This document shows positions 9,410 through 17,684 of a DNA stretch of 64,000 nt, one piece after another. The translations under genes were made by a program, and so were the position numbers. The notes beneath the pieces are model-generated. The model was not told the DNA's origin, did not search any database, and saw only the letters and a list, made by a program, of their open reading frames with translations. Within the stretch, counting starts at the first letter, position 1; every line of letters starts with the position of its first letter. The stretch is taken from the NCBI RefSeq assembly GCF_001421745.1, contig NZ_LMKW01000001.1, positions 984,464-1,048,463 on the forward strand, read 5' to 3'. The DNA is from Sphingomonas sp. Leaf230 (GTDB taxonomy: Bacteria; Pseudomonadota; Alphaproteobacteria; Sphingomonadales; Sphingomonadaceae).

Positions 9410-10765
9410 ATGCAGATACTTAAAGCGGCCGGTCTCGCCCTCCTCGCGTCAGTTCCCGCCAGTGCACAGATCGTCGCCCAGCCCTCGGCAGGCACGTATC
9501 AGCGTGCCGTGGCGGCCGGTTACAAGGCGGCACTCTATTGCTCAGGCATCTTCAATGCAGGCCGTACGCCGGAGCAGATCGATGCCGATGAGTTGGCCGG
9601 CATCTATCCTGACTATGAGAAGATCGTGCCGACGCTCACGGCGAACGTCGACCGCACCCGCCAATCCGTCTCCGTAGGGTTCGATCCGAAGCTACCTCCG
9701 AGACGCGCGGAGTGGACTAGCGGGCATGGCTGCGTGACGTTGCCGATCGGCAGCACGGCACCATCTAGCCACAAGTCGACCGCGACACCGTCGATTCGAG
9801 CAGCCGATCCTCGTCGCTGGCCGCAAGGTGACGCTGGCATCGCACCGCGCCCATCGCCCACGCTGGCTGGCGCGGTCGGCAAGGCATTCGGGACCACCTA
9901 CGGCGTCGGCACCAAGACCGTCGGCGTAATCGTCGTGAAGGACGGCAAAGTTCTTGCTGAGCAATATGGCCGCGGTTTCGGGCCGTTCGTGTCCAACCGG
10001 ACCTGGTCGGTCGGCAAGTCGATCGCCGGCACGCTCATCGGCCTGAACAACGCAGCCGCGTTGAAGGCCCCCGCCGCCGTGCCGCAGTGGAAGGCCGGCG
10101 ATCCGCGTCATGCCATCACGCTCGACAATCTCCTGCGCATGGGATCCGGCCTGCACAGCGACACCGCCGGCAATCGTACCGATGCGATTTATTTCGGCGG
10201 GACCACGGTGGACGAACAGGCGGTGTCATGGCCTTTGGAGGCCCTGCCCGGCACACGCTTCCGCTACGCCAATAATGATATTCTGCTCGCGGTCTATGCC
10301 ACCCGAAACGCGATCGGAGAGGCCCGGTACCGGGCGTTGCCGGGCAGCCTGTTCGGTCCGCTCGGCATGGCCCACACTGTCGCCGAGACGGACTGGCACG
10401 GCAATTACATCCTCTCCAGCCAGGTCTGGTCGACCGCCCGCGACCTGGCGAGGCTGGGATTGTTCTGGTCGCAGGACGGCGTCTGGCAGGGCAAGCGCCT
10501 GTTGCCGGCAGGCTGGATGCGCACCATGACGACGCCGAGCGGACCGCAGCCGTTGAGCGGACCGGGCTATGGCGCGACGATGTGGCTGTTCGGCCCCAAG
10601 CAGGGCTTGCCCGAAGGCAGCTACGCCGCGCAAGGCAACCGGGGACAGTATGTCATGGTGATCCCGTCCCGGCATCTGGTGGTGGTCAGGCGGGGCGAGG
10701 ACCCCGGCGCTGCGCGGTTCGACATCGCCCGCTTTGCCGCCGAAGTTGCCGCGGCGTTACCGTAA
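9410..10765 (+). CDS. Secreted serine hydrolase, beta-lactamase/penicillin-binding-protein-like fold
   Basis: A 451-residue protein with a signal peptide (MQILKAAGLALLASVPASAQ). The class C beta-lactamase/esterase motif SxxK is at Ser200-Lys203 (WSVGK) and the YxN motif at Tyr286-Asn288 (RYANN). A third conserved block, YAAQGNRGQYVMVIPSRHLVV, near the C-terminus, replaces the usual KTG segment, as is common in 6-aminohexanoate-dimer-hydrolase-like proteins. This group includes amidases, esterases and D-amino-acid peptidases, so it fits with the peptide-processing enzymes downstream but is not a proven beta-lactamase. It is convergent with the formamidase-like gene, with only 28 bases between stops. 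Confidence 0.88.
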   Translation: MQILKAAGLALLASVPASAQIVAQPSAGTYQRAVAAGYKAALYCSGIFNAGRTPEQIDADELAGIYPDYEKIVPTLTANVDRTRQSVSVGFDPKLPPRRAEWTSGHGCVTLPIGSTAPSSHKSTATPSIRAADPRRWPQGDAGIAPRPSPTLAGAVGKAFGTTYGVGTKTVGVIVVKDGKVLAEQYGRGFGPFVSNRTWSVGKSIAGTLIGLNNAAALKAPAAVPQWKAGDPRHAITLDNLLRMGSGLHSDTAGNRTDAIYFGGTTVDEQAVSWPLEALPGTRFRYANNDILLAVYATRNAIGEARYRALPGSLFGPLGMAHTVAETDWHGNYILSSQVWSTARDLARLGLFWSQDGVWQGKRLLPAGWMRTMTTPSGPQPLSGPGYGATMWLFGPKQGLPEGSYAAQGNRGQYVMVIPSRHLVVVRRGEDPGAARFDIARFAAEVAAALP

Positions 10766-10793
10766 ACTTGTCAGGCGGAGTCCGCCGTGGCCG

Positions 10794-11807
10794 CTAGCGC
10801 TTCGTGAACACCGCCTTGGGCAAGACGACGTGGACGCCCTTGTTGCGGTCGACGAGTTCGGTGATCTCGACATCGCCTGCGACGCTGATCAGCATGTAAG
10901 CATCGTCGCGCGTCATGCCTTTTTCCGCGACGAGGAAATCGATCATGTTGCGCAGCGCCTTGCGGGTCGCATGGCTGAGATCGTCGTCGAAGCCCATCGC
11001 GATATAGGCCTTGGGCGTCTCGGCGCGCGGATAGGCGATCGCCGCCTTCTTGTGCAGCACGAACTCGAACGTGCCGGTCAACGAGGTTTCCAGCGCGGTG
11101 ATATCGACCTCGCCATTGCCCTGCGCGGCATGGCCGTCGCCGACCTGGAACAGCGCGCCGGGGGCGTAGACGGGGAGGAACAAGGTCGTCCCGGCGACGA
11201 GCGCCTTGTCGTCCATGTTGCCGCCGTTGATCGTCGGCGGCGCGCTGTCGTAGCGACCGAACGACGGGGGTGGCGCGACTCCCATGCTGCCGAAGAACGG
11301 CGCAAGCGGCACCTCGACGCCGGGCGCGAACAGGCCGACCATGCGCTTCGAGTCCAGCGGGACGATCTTCATCCGCGCATAAGGAAAATCGTCGGTGAGA
11401 AACCCCGCCCCGTAGCGGAACGCGTTATAAGCATAGGGGATCGCCAGATCGACTTTCCGGATGCGCACTTCCAGCATGTCGCCGGGTTCCGCGTCTGTGA
11501 TCGCGATCGGTCCGGTCAGGATATGACCGCCGGGGCCGCGCGCGCTCGCAGGTACGCCGTCATAGACCGCACGCAGCGCCGGTTCGATCTGCGCAGGCGC
11601 GACGCCGGCCTTCTCCAGCCCCGCCGGGCTGTTGGTCAGCAACGTGTGGATCACCACCGTGTCGCCCGAGCGGATCGTCAGCACCGGCTTGTCGGTGGCA
11701 TCGTAATGCCCCCAGGCGACCGTCTGCGGCGTCGCCTTCAGTTCGTAGGTCGCGGCGCCCGCGGGCGTCGCCACGGAAGCCAAAGCGGCAAGGATCAGGT
11801 AGCGCAT
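10794..11807 (-). CDS. Acetamidase/formamidase family secreted protein
   Basis: A 337-residue protein. The start ATG 11807 (MRYLILAALASVATPAGAAT) has GAGGGG seven bases upstream; ATG 11813 is too close to it. The first 18 residues form a signal peptide, unlike the cytosolic members of this family. The FmdA/AmdA family blocks are recognisable: WGHYDATDKPVLTIRSGD at the start, GGHILTGPIAI, PPTINGGNMDDK, and DGHAAQGNGEVD, which contains conserved metal-site residues. It probably hydrolyses a short amide in the periplasm. It lies ten bases downstream of the gamma-glutamyltransferase gene and is likely co-transcribed with it. Confidence 0.88.
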   Translation of the reverse strand: MRYLILAALASVATPAGAATYELKATPQTVAWGHYDATDKPVLTIRSGDTVVIHTLLTNSPAGLEKAGVAPAQIEPALRAVYDGVPASARGPGGHILTGPIAITDAEPGDMLEVRIRKVDLAIPYAYNAFRYGAGFLTDDFPYARMKIVPLDSKRMVGLFAPGVEVPLAPFFGSMGVAPPPSFGRYDSAPPTINGGNMDDKALVAGTTLFLPVYAPGALFQVGDGHAAQGNGEVDITALETSLTGTFEFVLHKKAAIAYPRAETPKAYIAMGFDDDLSHATRKALRNMIDFLVAEKGMTRDDAYMLISVAGDVEITELVDRNKGVHVVLPKAVFTKR

Positions 11808-11817
11808 CGTCATCCCC

Positions 11818-13707
11818 TCAATAGGCCAGCGCGCAGCCATCGGCGCGCATCTCGCTCGCCGCGGCATAGACCCGAGTTGCGCCGTCCATCCGATGCTCGA
11901 CGCATTCGTAGCGACCGAAGCCGCCATCGGGCTCGCCGATCATCCAGCCGATGTCGGCCAGGCGCTGCTTCGTGGCGGCAGGCACGCCCGATTCCAGCCG
12001 CAGCAACCCGCGCGGCCCCAGCCCGGCACTGTCTTCCCCCATCGATTGCGACGAGCCCTCGTGATGCCAGCGCGGCGCATCGCCTGCCGACTGGATCTCG
12101 AGGCCATAGTCGACGCGGTTGACGATGATCTGCGTCTGCCCCTGCGGTTGCATGTCGCCGCCCATCACGCCGAAACTCATCCAGGGATCGTTCCCGCGCG
12201 TCGCGAAACCGGGAATGATCGTCTGGAATGGCCGCTTGCCGGGCGTGTAGATGTTGGGGTGACCGTCCCTCAGGCTGAACAGCTGCCCGCGATCCTGGAA
12301 CATGAAGCCGAGACCATCGGCGACCAGCCCCGATCCCATGCCGCGAAAGTTCGACTGGATCATCGACACCATCATGCCGTCCTTGTCGGCGCAGCTGAAA
12401 TAGGTAGTGTCGCCGTGGCTGGGCGCCTGGCCGGGATGGACGGGATCGAGGATCCGGTCACGGCGGATCAGTTTCGCGCGCTCGCGGGCGTAGTCCTTGG
12501 ATACCAGCCACTCGACCGGGACCTTGCTGAAATGCGGGTCGGCGTAGAAGCGCGCACGGTCTTCATAGGCGAGCCGCTTGGCTTCTGCCTGCAGATGGAT
12601 CGACAGCGGCGACTGGAAGCCTGCGTCGCCGAGATCGAAGGTCTCGAGGATGTTCAGCATCTGTAGCGTCGCGATACCCTGCGTGTTGGCACCGAGCGCA
12701 TGCACGTCCACGCCGCGATAGCCCGTCCGATGCGGCGCGATCCATTCCGAGCGGTGCGCGGCCAGATCCTCAAGGCGCAGCCAGCCGCCGATCCGCTTGA
12801 AGTAGCGATCGATGACGCGGGCGATCTCGCCGGAATAGAACGCGTCACGCCCGCCCGCTGCGATCGCGCGATAGGTGCGGGCGAGATCGGGATTACGGAA
12901 CACCTGTCCGATCGCCGGGCCCTTGCCGTCGGCCAGACCGTAGGTCCGGAGCGCGTTCGCGGTTTCCTCGATGCCGTTACCCGGCCGGCGGAATGCCGCC
13001 ATACTGCGGCGGATGTAATAGGCGATGATGTCCGGCACCGGCGCGCCTGCCTCGGCATGCGCGATCGCCGGCTCGAACAACTGCGCCCAGGGCAGCCGGC
13101 CATAGCGTCGGTGCATCGTCCACCAGGCATCCACCGCACCCGGCACCGATACGGACACCGCACCCAGCGGGGGCAGCGCCCCGCCGCGTGCCCGCGACCG
13201 CACCGTTTCCAGGCTCAACCCGCGTGGCGACGCGCCCGACCCGGCCAGCCCGACGACCTTGCGCTGCTTCGGATCCCAGATCATCGCATAGGCGTCGCCG
13301 CCGATGCCACTCGATGTCGGCTCCAGGAAACCGAGACACGCGTTGATCGCGATCGCCGCGTCGACCGCCGATCCGCCTCGGCGCAGGATGTCGATCCCCG
13401 CCTGCGTCGCCAGCGGGTGTGCGGTCCCCGCGGCGCCGTTGAGGCCGTAGGCGGCGGTACGTGAGGCGAAACTCGCGCCGACCGGGCGATCGCCCGCGGC
13501 TACGTCGGGACGCAGGAAGCGGTCCTCGCCGGCAACCCAGCGCGGGGGGAGCGTCGCGGTCTTCGGCTGAGGCGCACCACCCTGCCCCGGTCCCGGTGCC
13601 CCCTGCTTGCCGGGAACGCCGGGCCCGACCTGCCCGCCTTGCGCCATGCTTATGCCCGGTAGCAATGCGGCCCCTGGCAAGGCGGCAATGAAAGTTCGAC
13701 GACGCAT
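11818..13707 (-). CDS. ggt: Gamma-glutamyltransferase family protein
   Basis: A 629-residue precursor from ATG 13707. The N-terminus MRRRTFIAALPGAALLPG has a twin-arginine-type signal, followed by an unusual Gly/Pro/Gln-rich linker (residues 23-48). The body has ATQAGIDILRRGGSAVDAAI near 100-120, typical of the family. The autoprocessing site is Thr434 in HGDTTYFSCAD, which becomes the N-terminal nucleophile of the small subunit. The YTPGKRPFQTIIP and GGDMQPQGQTQI blocks further support the assignment. The enzyme would cleave gamma-glutamyl compounds such as glutathione in the periplasm. It is the first gene of a pair with the formamidase-like gene ten bases downstream. Confidence 0.92.
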   Translation of the reverse strand: MRRRTFIAALPGAALLPGISMAQGGQVGPGVPGKQGAPGPGQGGAPQPKTATLPPRWVAGEDRFLRPDVAAGDRPVGASFASRTAAYGLNGAAGTAHPLATQAGIDILRRGGSAVDAAIAINACLGFLEPTSSGIGGDAYAMIWDPKQRKVVGLAGSGASPRGLSLETVRSRARGGALPPLGAVSVSVPGAVDAWWTMHRRYGRLPWAQLFEPAIAHAEAGAPVPDIIAYYIRRSMAAFRRPGNGIEETANALRTYGLADGKGPAIGQVFRNPDLARTYRAIAAGGRDAFYSGEIARVIDRYFKRIGGWLRLEDLAAHRSEWIAPHRTGYRGVDVHALGANTQGIATLQMLNILETFDLGDAGFQSPLSIHLQAEAKRLAYEDRARFYADPHFSKVPVEWLVSKDYARERAKLIRRDRILDPVHPGQAPSHGDTTYFSCADKDGMMVSMIQSNFRGMGSGLVADGLGFMFQDRGQLFSLRDGHPNIYTPGKRPFQTIIPGFATRGNDPWMSFGVMGGDMQPQGQTQIIVNRVDYGLEIQSAGDAPRWHHEGSSQSMGEDSAGLGPRGLLRLESGVPAATKQRLADIGWMIGEPDGGFGRYECVEHRMDGATRVYAAASEMRADGCALAY

Positions 13708-13838
13708 AGAGGACGCTCCCGGTGCTGATGACCGATCTTCGCTGGCTCCGTGTGCGAGTTCAAGGGGTTGATGGCGTCCGCGTCGCTACAGCACCCGTTC
13801 ACCGAACCTGACTCCGTCAGACACCGCAGTCGCAGCGC

Positions 13839-14051
13839 CTAACCGTCGCGCGGGGCGCGGGCGATCACGGCTTGAGCGACACGAAGACGTCCCTTCCAGA
13901 TCTTGACCGAAGGATGCCCGGCAGCGAGGCCAACCAGTCGCCCCTCGATCTGCGCGACCTCTCGCTTGGCTGAATCAAGCTCGGTCGCCGTCGGTGCAGG
14001 CTGGATATTGGCGCGTGCATGCGCGCCGGTGCGTCCCTTGCTCTTTGTCAT
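13839..14051 (-). CDS. Small basic hypothetical protein, 70 residues
   Basis: ATG 14051 (MTKSKGRTGAHARANIQPAP) opens a 70-residue basic protein with a helical central segment (ELDSAKREVAQIEGRLVGLA). A TTG six bases upstream is an alternative start. The N-terminal 20 residues are Lys/Arg-rich and probably flexible, which would suit nucleic-acid contact, but this is only inference. I do not recognise the family. It is divergent from the DUF2236 gene (start 14104), leaving 52 bases for both promoters. No clear ribosome site is visible, so the gene is less certain than its neighbours. Confidence 0.5.
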   Translation of the reverse strand: MTKSKGRTGAHARANIQPAPTATELDSAKREVAQIEGRLVGLAAGHPSVKIWKGRLRVAQAVIARAPRDG

Positions 14052-14103
14052 GGGCAACGCGATGGTCTCAGATGGCAGGGGCCGTCAATATAGGACGGCA
14101 TCT

Positions 14104-15030
14104 ATGACAGGTCTCAGCATGTCGATGACCGATCCGCCGTTGCTAAATACGGGCTCGGGCGTTCGTGACGGCATGAACGACAGCCTGCTATCGATCCGCG
14201 ACCAGACCAAGACCGGCATCGTGCGGCAGGTGCGGACTCTGTTCAATGACCAGACTCGTGGCGAGGAGCCGGTAAAGAGGAGCGATACTGCACTGTTTCC
14301 GCCCGACTCCATGATCTGGCGTGTGCATGGTGACGTTGTCAGCATGATGGTGGGCGGCGTGTCCGCGTTGCTGCTCCAGATGCTGCATCCAGCCGTTCTA
14401 GCCGGGGTTTGGGACCATTCGAACTTCCGAACCGATATGCTCGGCAGGCTGAGGCGCACTGCCCGATTCATCGCTGCGACTACCTATGGCGAGCGCGCGG
14501 AGGCAGAGGCGGCAATAGCGCGAGTCCGCGCGGTCCATTCGCACATCGGTGGCACGCTTCCCGACGGTACGCCCTACCGTGCCGACGACCCCAGTTTATT
14601 GGCGTGGGTCCATGTATCCGAGGCGTGGTCCTTCCTGGCTGCCTGGCAACACTACGGCGATCGTCGACTGACGCTCGCGCAGGAGGATCTCTACTACGCC
14701 GAGTTCGCGAGCATCGGTTCGGCACTGGGTGCCGACGCCCTCCCGCGGAACCGTGCGGGCACGAATCAGGCGCTTCGCAATATGCAGCCGGCATTGATCG
14801 CAGACGGTCGCACGCGCGAGGTCGCGCGATTGGTGCTCAATCAGAAACCGGGCAACCCACTGGCAATACCGCTTCAACGAACCATCACCCAGGCGGCGGT
14901 AGACCTTCTCCCGAACTGGGCACGTCGGATGCATGGCCTGCGAGCGTCGCCGGTATTCATGAAACCCGTCGTTCGGTCGGGTACGCGACAGGTGGCGAAA
15001 ACGTTGCGCTGGGCCTTCGACGGCAACTAA
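14104..15030 (+). CDS. DUF2236 (MpaB-like oxygenase) family protein
   Basis: A 308-residue protein. ATG 14104 is chosen for the AGGA eight bases upstream; later in-frame ATGs at 14119 and 14125 are alternatives. The family core starts near residue 75 with WRVHGDVVSMMVGGVSALLL, then QMLHPAVLAGVWDHSNF and AVHSHIGGTLPDG, and later LAWVHVSEAWSFLAAW. These His-containing blocks are the signature of DUF2236, the family that includes latex-clearing protein and the fungal MpaB oxygenase, where conserved histidines hold a b-type haem. The bacterial substrate is unknown. No signal peptide is visible. A barstar-like gene follows 66 bases downstream. Confidence 0.85.
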   Translation: MTGLSMSMTDPPLLNTGSGVRDGMNDSLLSIRDQTKTGIVRQVRTLFNDQTRGEEPVKRSDTALFPPDSMIWRVHGDVVSMMVGGVSALLLQMLHPAVLAGVWDHSNFRTDMLGRLRRTARFIAATTYGERAEAEAAIARVRAVHSHIGGTLPDGTPYRADDPSLLAWVHVSEAWSFLAAWQHYGDRRLTLAQEDLYYAEFASIGSALGADALPRNRAGTNQALRNMQPALIADGRTREVARLVLNQKPGNPLAIPLQRTITQAAVDLLPNWARRMHGLRASPVFMKPVVRSGTRQVAKTLRWAFDGN

Positions 15031-15096
15031 AGCGGGAGGCGCAGAACTGGCGAAGCTCGTTGCTACCCATCGACGGTATGGTCCGGGAGTAATTTG

Positions 15097-15486
15097 TTGA
15101 AGACGTTGACCATCATCGGCCGGAATATTAGCGATATCCCGACCTTCTACGCCGAGATAAACCGGGTGTTTATGGCCAAGGAAGAGTGGCAATTAGGCGA
15201 AAGCCTCGATGCGCTGAACGACCTGCTCTATGGTGGCTACGGCGCGATCGAGGGGCGGCAAAAGGTTCGTATCGTCTGGCAGGACGTTGCGGCCAGCAGG
15301 GCGGCGCTCGGTGTCGAGACGACCCGAGCGTTCCTCGCCAGAAAGTTGCAGCGACCGGCCGGCTTCGACGTTAATGTGATTGGTCGCCAGTTGGACGCGC
15401 TCGACCGTGGCACCGGGCAAACCTATTTCGAGATCGTCGTGGAGATCATCAGCGATCATCGGAACATCGAGCTTGTTTTGGCTTGA
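15097..15486 (+). CDS. Barstar-like (barnase inhibitor) family protein
   Basis: A 129-residue protein starting at TTG 15097, seven bases after GGGAG; the TTG just before it (15094) is possible. The central segment KEEWQLGESLDALNDLLYGG matches the barstar hallmark (W..nlDALnD.L.GG), preceded by an 'I.g..I.D...FY.ei...f' strand-helix unit and followed by strands ending in YFEIVVEII. Barstar blocks the active site of extracellular barnase-type RNases inside the producer cell. No barnase-like or other RNase gene is visible nearby, so this is an orphan inhibitor or an antitoxin for a distant toxin. At about 130 residues it is longer than the 90-residue classical barstar. Confidence 0.8.
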   Translation: MKTLTIIGRNISDIPTFYAEINRVFMAKEEWQLGESLDALNDLLYGGYGAIEGRQKVRIVWQDVAASRAALGVETTRAFLARKLQRPAGFDVNVIGRQLDALDRGTGQTYFEIVVEIISDHRNIELVLA

Positions 15487-15523
15487 TGCGCAGCGATCGA
15501 CTTCGGTTGGCGAGCAGGCTGCC

Positions 15524-15700
15524 TTAATGCGCGGCGCCGGCGATCACCATCCCGTCCTGCCATACGCCGATGATGATAACGTCTTCCGCATCTGTCCGCG
15601 CGCTAAGCCTGCGTTGCCGTTGACGGAGCAACTCGATAGCCAGCAGCAAGGCAATTGCTGACCACGCGAAGAACCACGATCGATATTGGCCCAGCAGCAC
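15524..15700 (-). CDS. Possible small membrane protein, 58 residues
   Basis: A short frame from GTG 15700 to TAA 15524 that looks protein-like: a hydrophobic helix (YRSWFFAWSAIALLLAIELL) directly followed by a positive cluster RQRQRR, then a polar tail with DVIIIGVWQDG. That is the layout of an inside-C-terminal single-pass membrane protein. Only a weak ACGGA ribosome-like element precedes the GTG. It is convergent with the barstar-like gene (38-base gap) and divergent from the DUF885 gene at 15806. I do not know a matching family. The remainder of the 15487-15805 gap holds the hairpin listed next and no other gene I can support. Confidence 0.4.
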   Translation of the reverse strand: MLLGQYRSWFFAWSAIALLLAIELLRQRQRRLSARTDAEDVIIIGVWQDGMVIAGAAH

Positions 15701-15735
15701 GTTCCGTGAAGCTACACTGGCTAGCCGACCCGGTG

Positions 15736-15762
15736 CAGTAGGGTTGCACGGCTGCCCTACTG
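15736..15762. other. Perfect 8-bp inverted repeat upstream of the second DUF885 gene
   Basis: CAGTAGGG (15736-15743) and CCCTACTG (15755-15762) are exact reverse complements around an 11-base loop. A competing stem, GTGCA (15733-15737) with TGCAC (15745-15749), overlaps the first arm, so the two foldings exclude each other. The element lies 43 bases before ATG 15806, where it could be an operator or part of the 5' untranslated RNA of that gene. There is no T-run, so it is not a typical terminator. Confidence 0.4.
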
Positions 15763-15805
15763 TCGCCTAGCGTGGCGCGATAAGCTTCACAGTCAGGAAA
15801 TCGGC

Positions 15806-17632
15806 ATGGATCGTCGCGCCTTCATCACGTCCAGTGCCGCTGCCGCCGCGTTGAGCACGCTACCCACACGATCCGCGTTTGCGCAGACTTCGGCAGGAAC
15901 AGCAGCGGCACCATCGCCGGGCGACGCCCGGCTGAACGCGGCCTTCGATCAGGTCCTGCGCGAAACCGTTCGCCAATCGCCGGAATTCGCCACCTCGCTT
16001 GGGCTCGACACCGGCAAGGATGCCGATCTGCGCCACATGCTGGGTGACAACAGCTACGCCGCCATCGCGAAGGATCTGGCACGAAACCGCAAGGCAAAGG
16101 CGCTCGTCACCGCGGTCGACCCCGCCTCGCTGTCGCCGCAGGCCCGCATCGATCGCGAAGTCGTCCTGTACAGCATTCAGTCGAACATGGTCGGCCCGGA
16201 GAAGTTCGGCCTCTCCTCGCCGCAGGGGCCCTATCCGATCACGCAGCAGGACGGCGTCTATTTCTCCATGCCGGACTTCCTGGCCTCGACCCACCCGGTC
16301 AAGACCGCGGATGATGCAGAAGCCTATCTGGATCGATTGGCGATGATGGGCCGGCAGCTGGATAACGAAACCGAGGTTCAGCGTCGCGAGGCCGCCAAGG
16401 GCCGGCTGGCGCCCGACTTCTCCCTTGATCTCGCGCTAGGCCAAATGGCAAACCTGCGGTCACCCAGCCCGGCCGACAACCAGCTCGTCCAGGCGCTGAC
16501 CAGCCGCACTGGCCCCGCGAAGATCGCCGGGGATTGGCAGGCACGCGCTGCCCGGATCGTCGCGACCCAGGTCTATCCGGCGCTCGATCGCCAGATCGCT
16601 TTGCTGCGCTCGCTGCGGCCCTCGGCGCGCAGTGCCGCCGGCATCTGGGCGATCCCCAACGGCGATGCGATCTACGCCGCCGCGCTGGCGCAGGCGACCA
16701 CCACCAGCTTGTCGCCCGACGAAGTCCATCGCATGGGCCTGCAACAGGTCGCAGAACTCACCGCACAGCTCGATCCGATCCTGCGAGGGCAAGGCCTCAC
16801 GCAGGGCAGTATCGGTGCCCGCCTCGACCAGCTCAACCGCCTGCCCGCGCAATTGTTCGCGAACACGGATGCCGGCCGTGCCGAGCTGCTCGCCAGCCTC
16901 AACGCAGGCGTCCAGGCGATGCAGGCACGGCTGCCCAAGGCATTCACCAACCCGCCCAACGCGGCGCTCGAGATCCGCCGCGTCGCGCCCGAGATTCAGG
17001 ACGGAGCACCTAACGGCTATTACTTCCGCGCACCGCTCGATGGCTCGCGCGCCGCGATCTACTGGATCAACCTCAAGAGCGTGCACGACTGGCCGAAATA
17101 CACGCTGCCGAGCCTCACCTATCACGAAGGCGTTCCGGGGCATCATCTCCAGATATCGACCGCGCAGCGTGCACCCACCCATCCGCTGCGCAAGATCGCC
17201 TTCTTCAACGCCTATCTGGAAGGCTGGGCGCTCTATGCGGAACAACTCGCCGACGAACTCGGGGGCTATGCCTCGCCCGTGGAACGCGCCGGCTATCTGC
17301 AGTCGTTCCTGTTCCGCGCGGCACGATTGGTCGTGGATACCGGCATTCATACCAAGCGGTGGACTCACGATCAGGCGACGAAGTATCTCGTCGATACGGT
17401 CGGCTTCGCCCCCGGGCGCTCGCAGCGCGAGGTCGAGCGCTATTGCGTCTCGCCAGGTCAGGCATGCAGTTACAAGATCGGTCATGCGGCCTGGCTGCGA
17501 GCGCGCGAAAAGGCCAAGGCGATCGCCGGTGATCGCTTCGACCTGAAGCATTTCCACGACGTGCTGGAAGCCGGTGCGATGCCATTGTCGATGCTGGAGC
17601 GGATCGTCGGGGAACGCGCGCGCGCTGTCTGA
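15806..17632 (+). CDS. DUF885 family secreted protein
   Basis: A complete 608-residue member of the family also seen at 1-1631. The N-terminus (MDRRAFITSSAAAAALSTLP) is a twin-arginine-like signal cleaved near SAFAQ. The motif HEGVPGHH lies near residues 440-447 and EGWALYAEQ near 473, the expected zinc-peptidase-like arrangement. The C-terminal block VSPGQACSYKIGHAAW is also conserved in the family. It probably acts as a periplasmic carboxypeptidase or similar metallopeptidase; the substrate is unknown. A 3' neighbour on the opposite strand (permease, ending at 17685) is convergent with a 52-base gap. Together with gamma-glutamyltransferase and the serine hydrolase it suggests peptide breakdown in the cell envelope. 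Confidence 0.9.
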   Translation: MDRRAFITSSAAAAALSTLPTRSAFAQTSAGTAAAPSPGDARLNAAFDQVLRETVRQSPEFATSLGLDTGKDADLRHMLGDNSYAAIAKDLARNRKAKALVTAVDPASLSPQARIDREVVLYSIQSNMVGPEKFGLSSPQGPYPITQQDGVYFSMPDFLASTHPVKTADDAEAYLDRLAMMGRQLDNETEVQRREAAKGRLAPDFSLDLALGQMANLRSPSPADNQLVQALTSRTGPAKIAGDWQARAARIVATQVYPALDRQIALLRSLRPSARSAAGIWAIPNGDAIYAAALAQATTTSLSPDEVHRMGLQQVAELTAQLDPILRGQGLTQGSIGARLDQLNRLPAQLFANTDAGRAELLASLNAGVQAMQARLPKAFTNPPNAALEIRRVAPEIQDGAPNGYYFRAPLDGSRAAIYWINLKSVHDWPKYTLPSLTYHEGVPGHHLQISTAQRAPTHPLRKIAFFNAYLEGWALYAEQLADELGGYASPVERAGYLQSFLFRAARLVVDTGIHTKRWTHDQATKYLVDTVGFAPGRSQREVERYCVSPGQACSYKIGHAAWLRAREKAKAIAGDRFDLKHFHDVLEAGAMPLSMLERIVGERARAV

Positions 17633-17684
17633 CGGCTGGTCGAGGGCAGGCCTCCTCGACCTGAAACACACATGCTTCAATCTC

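Noticed and set aside
9410..10765. Antibiotic-resistance beta-lactamase
   Set aside because: SxxK and YxN are present, but the KTG block is replaced and the protein resembles esterase/amidase members of the fold.
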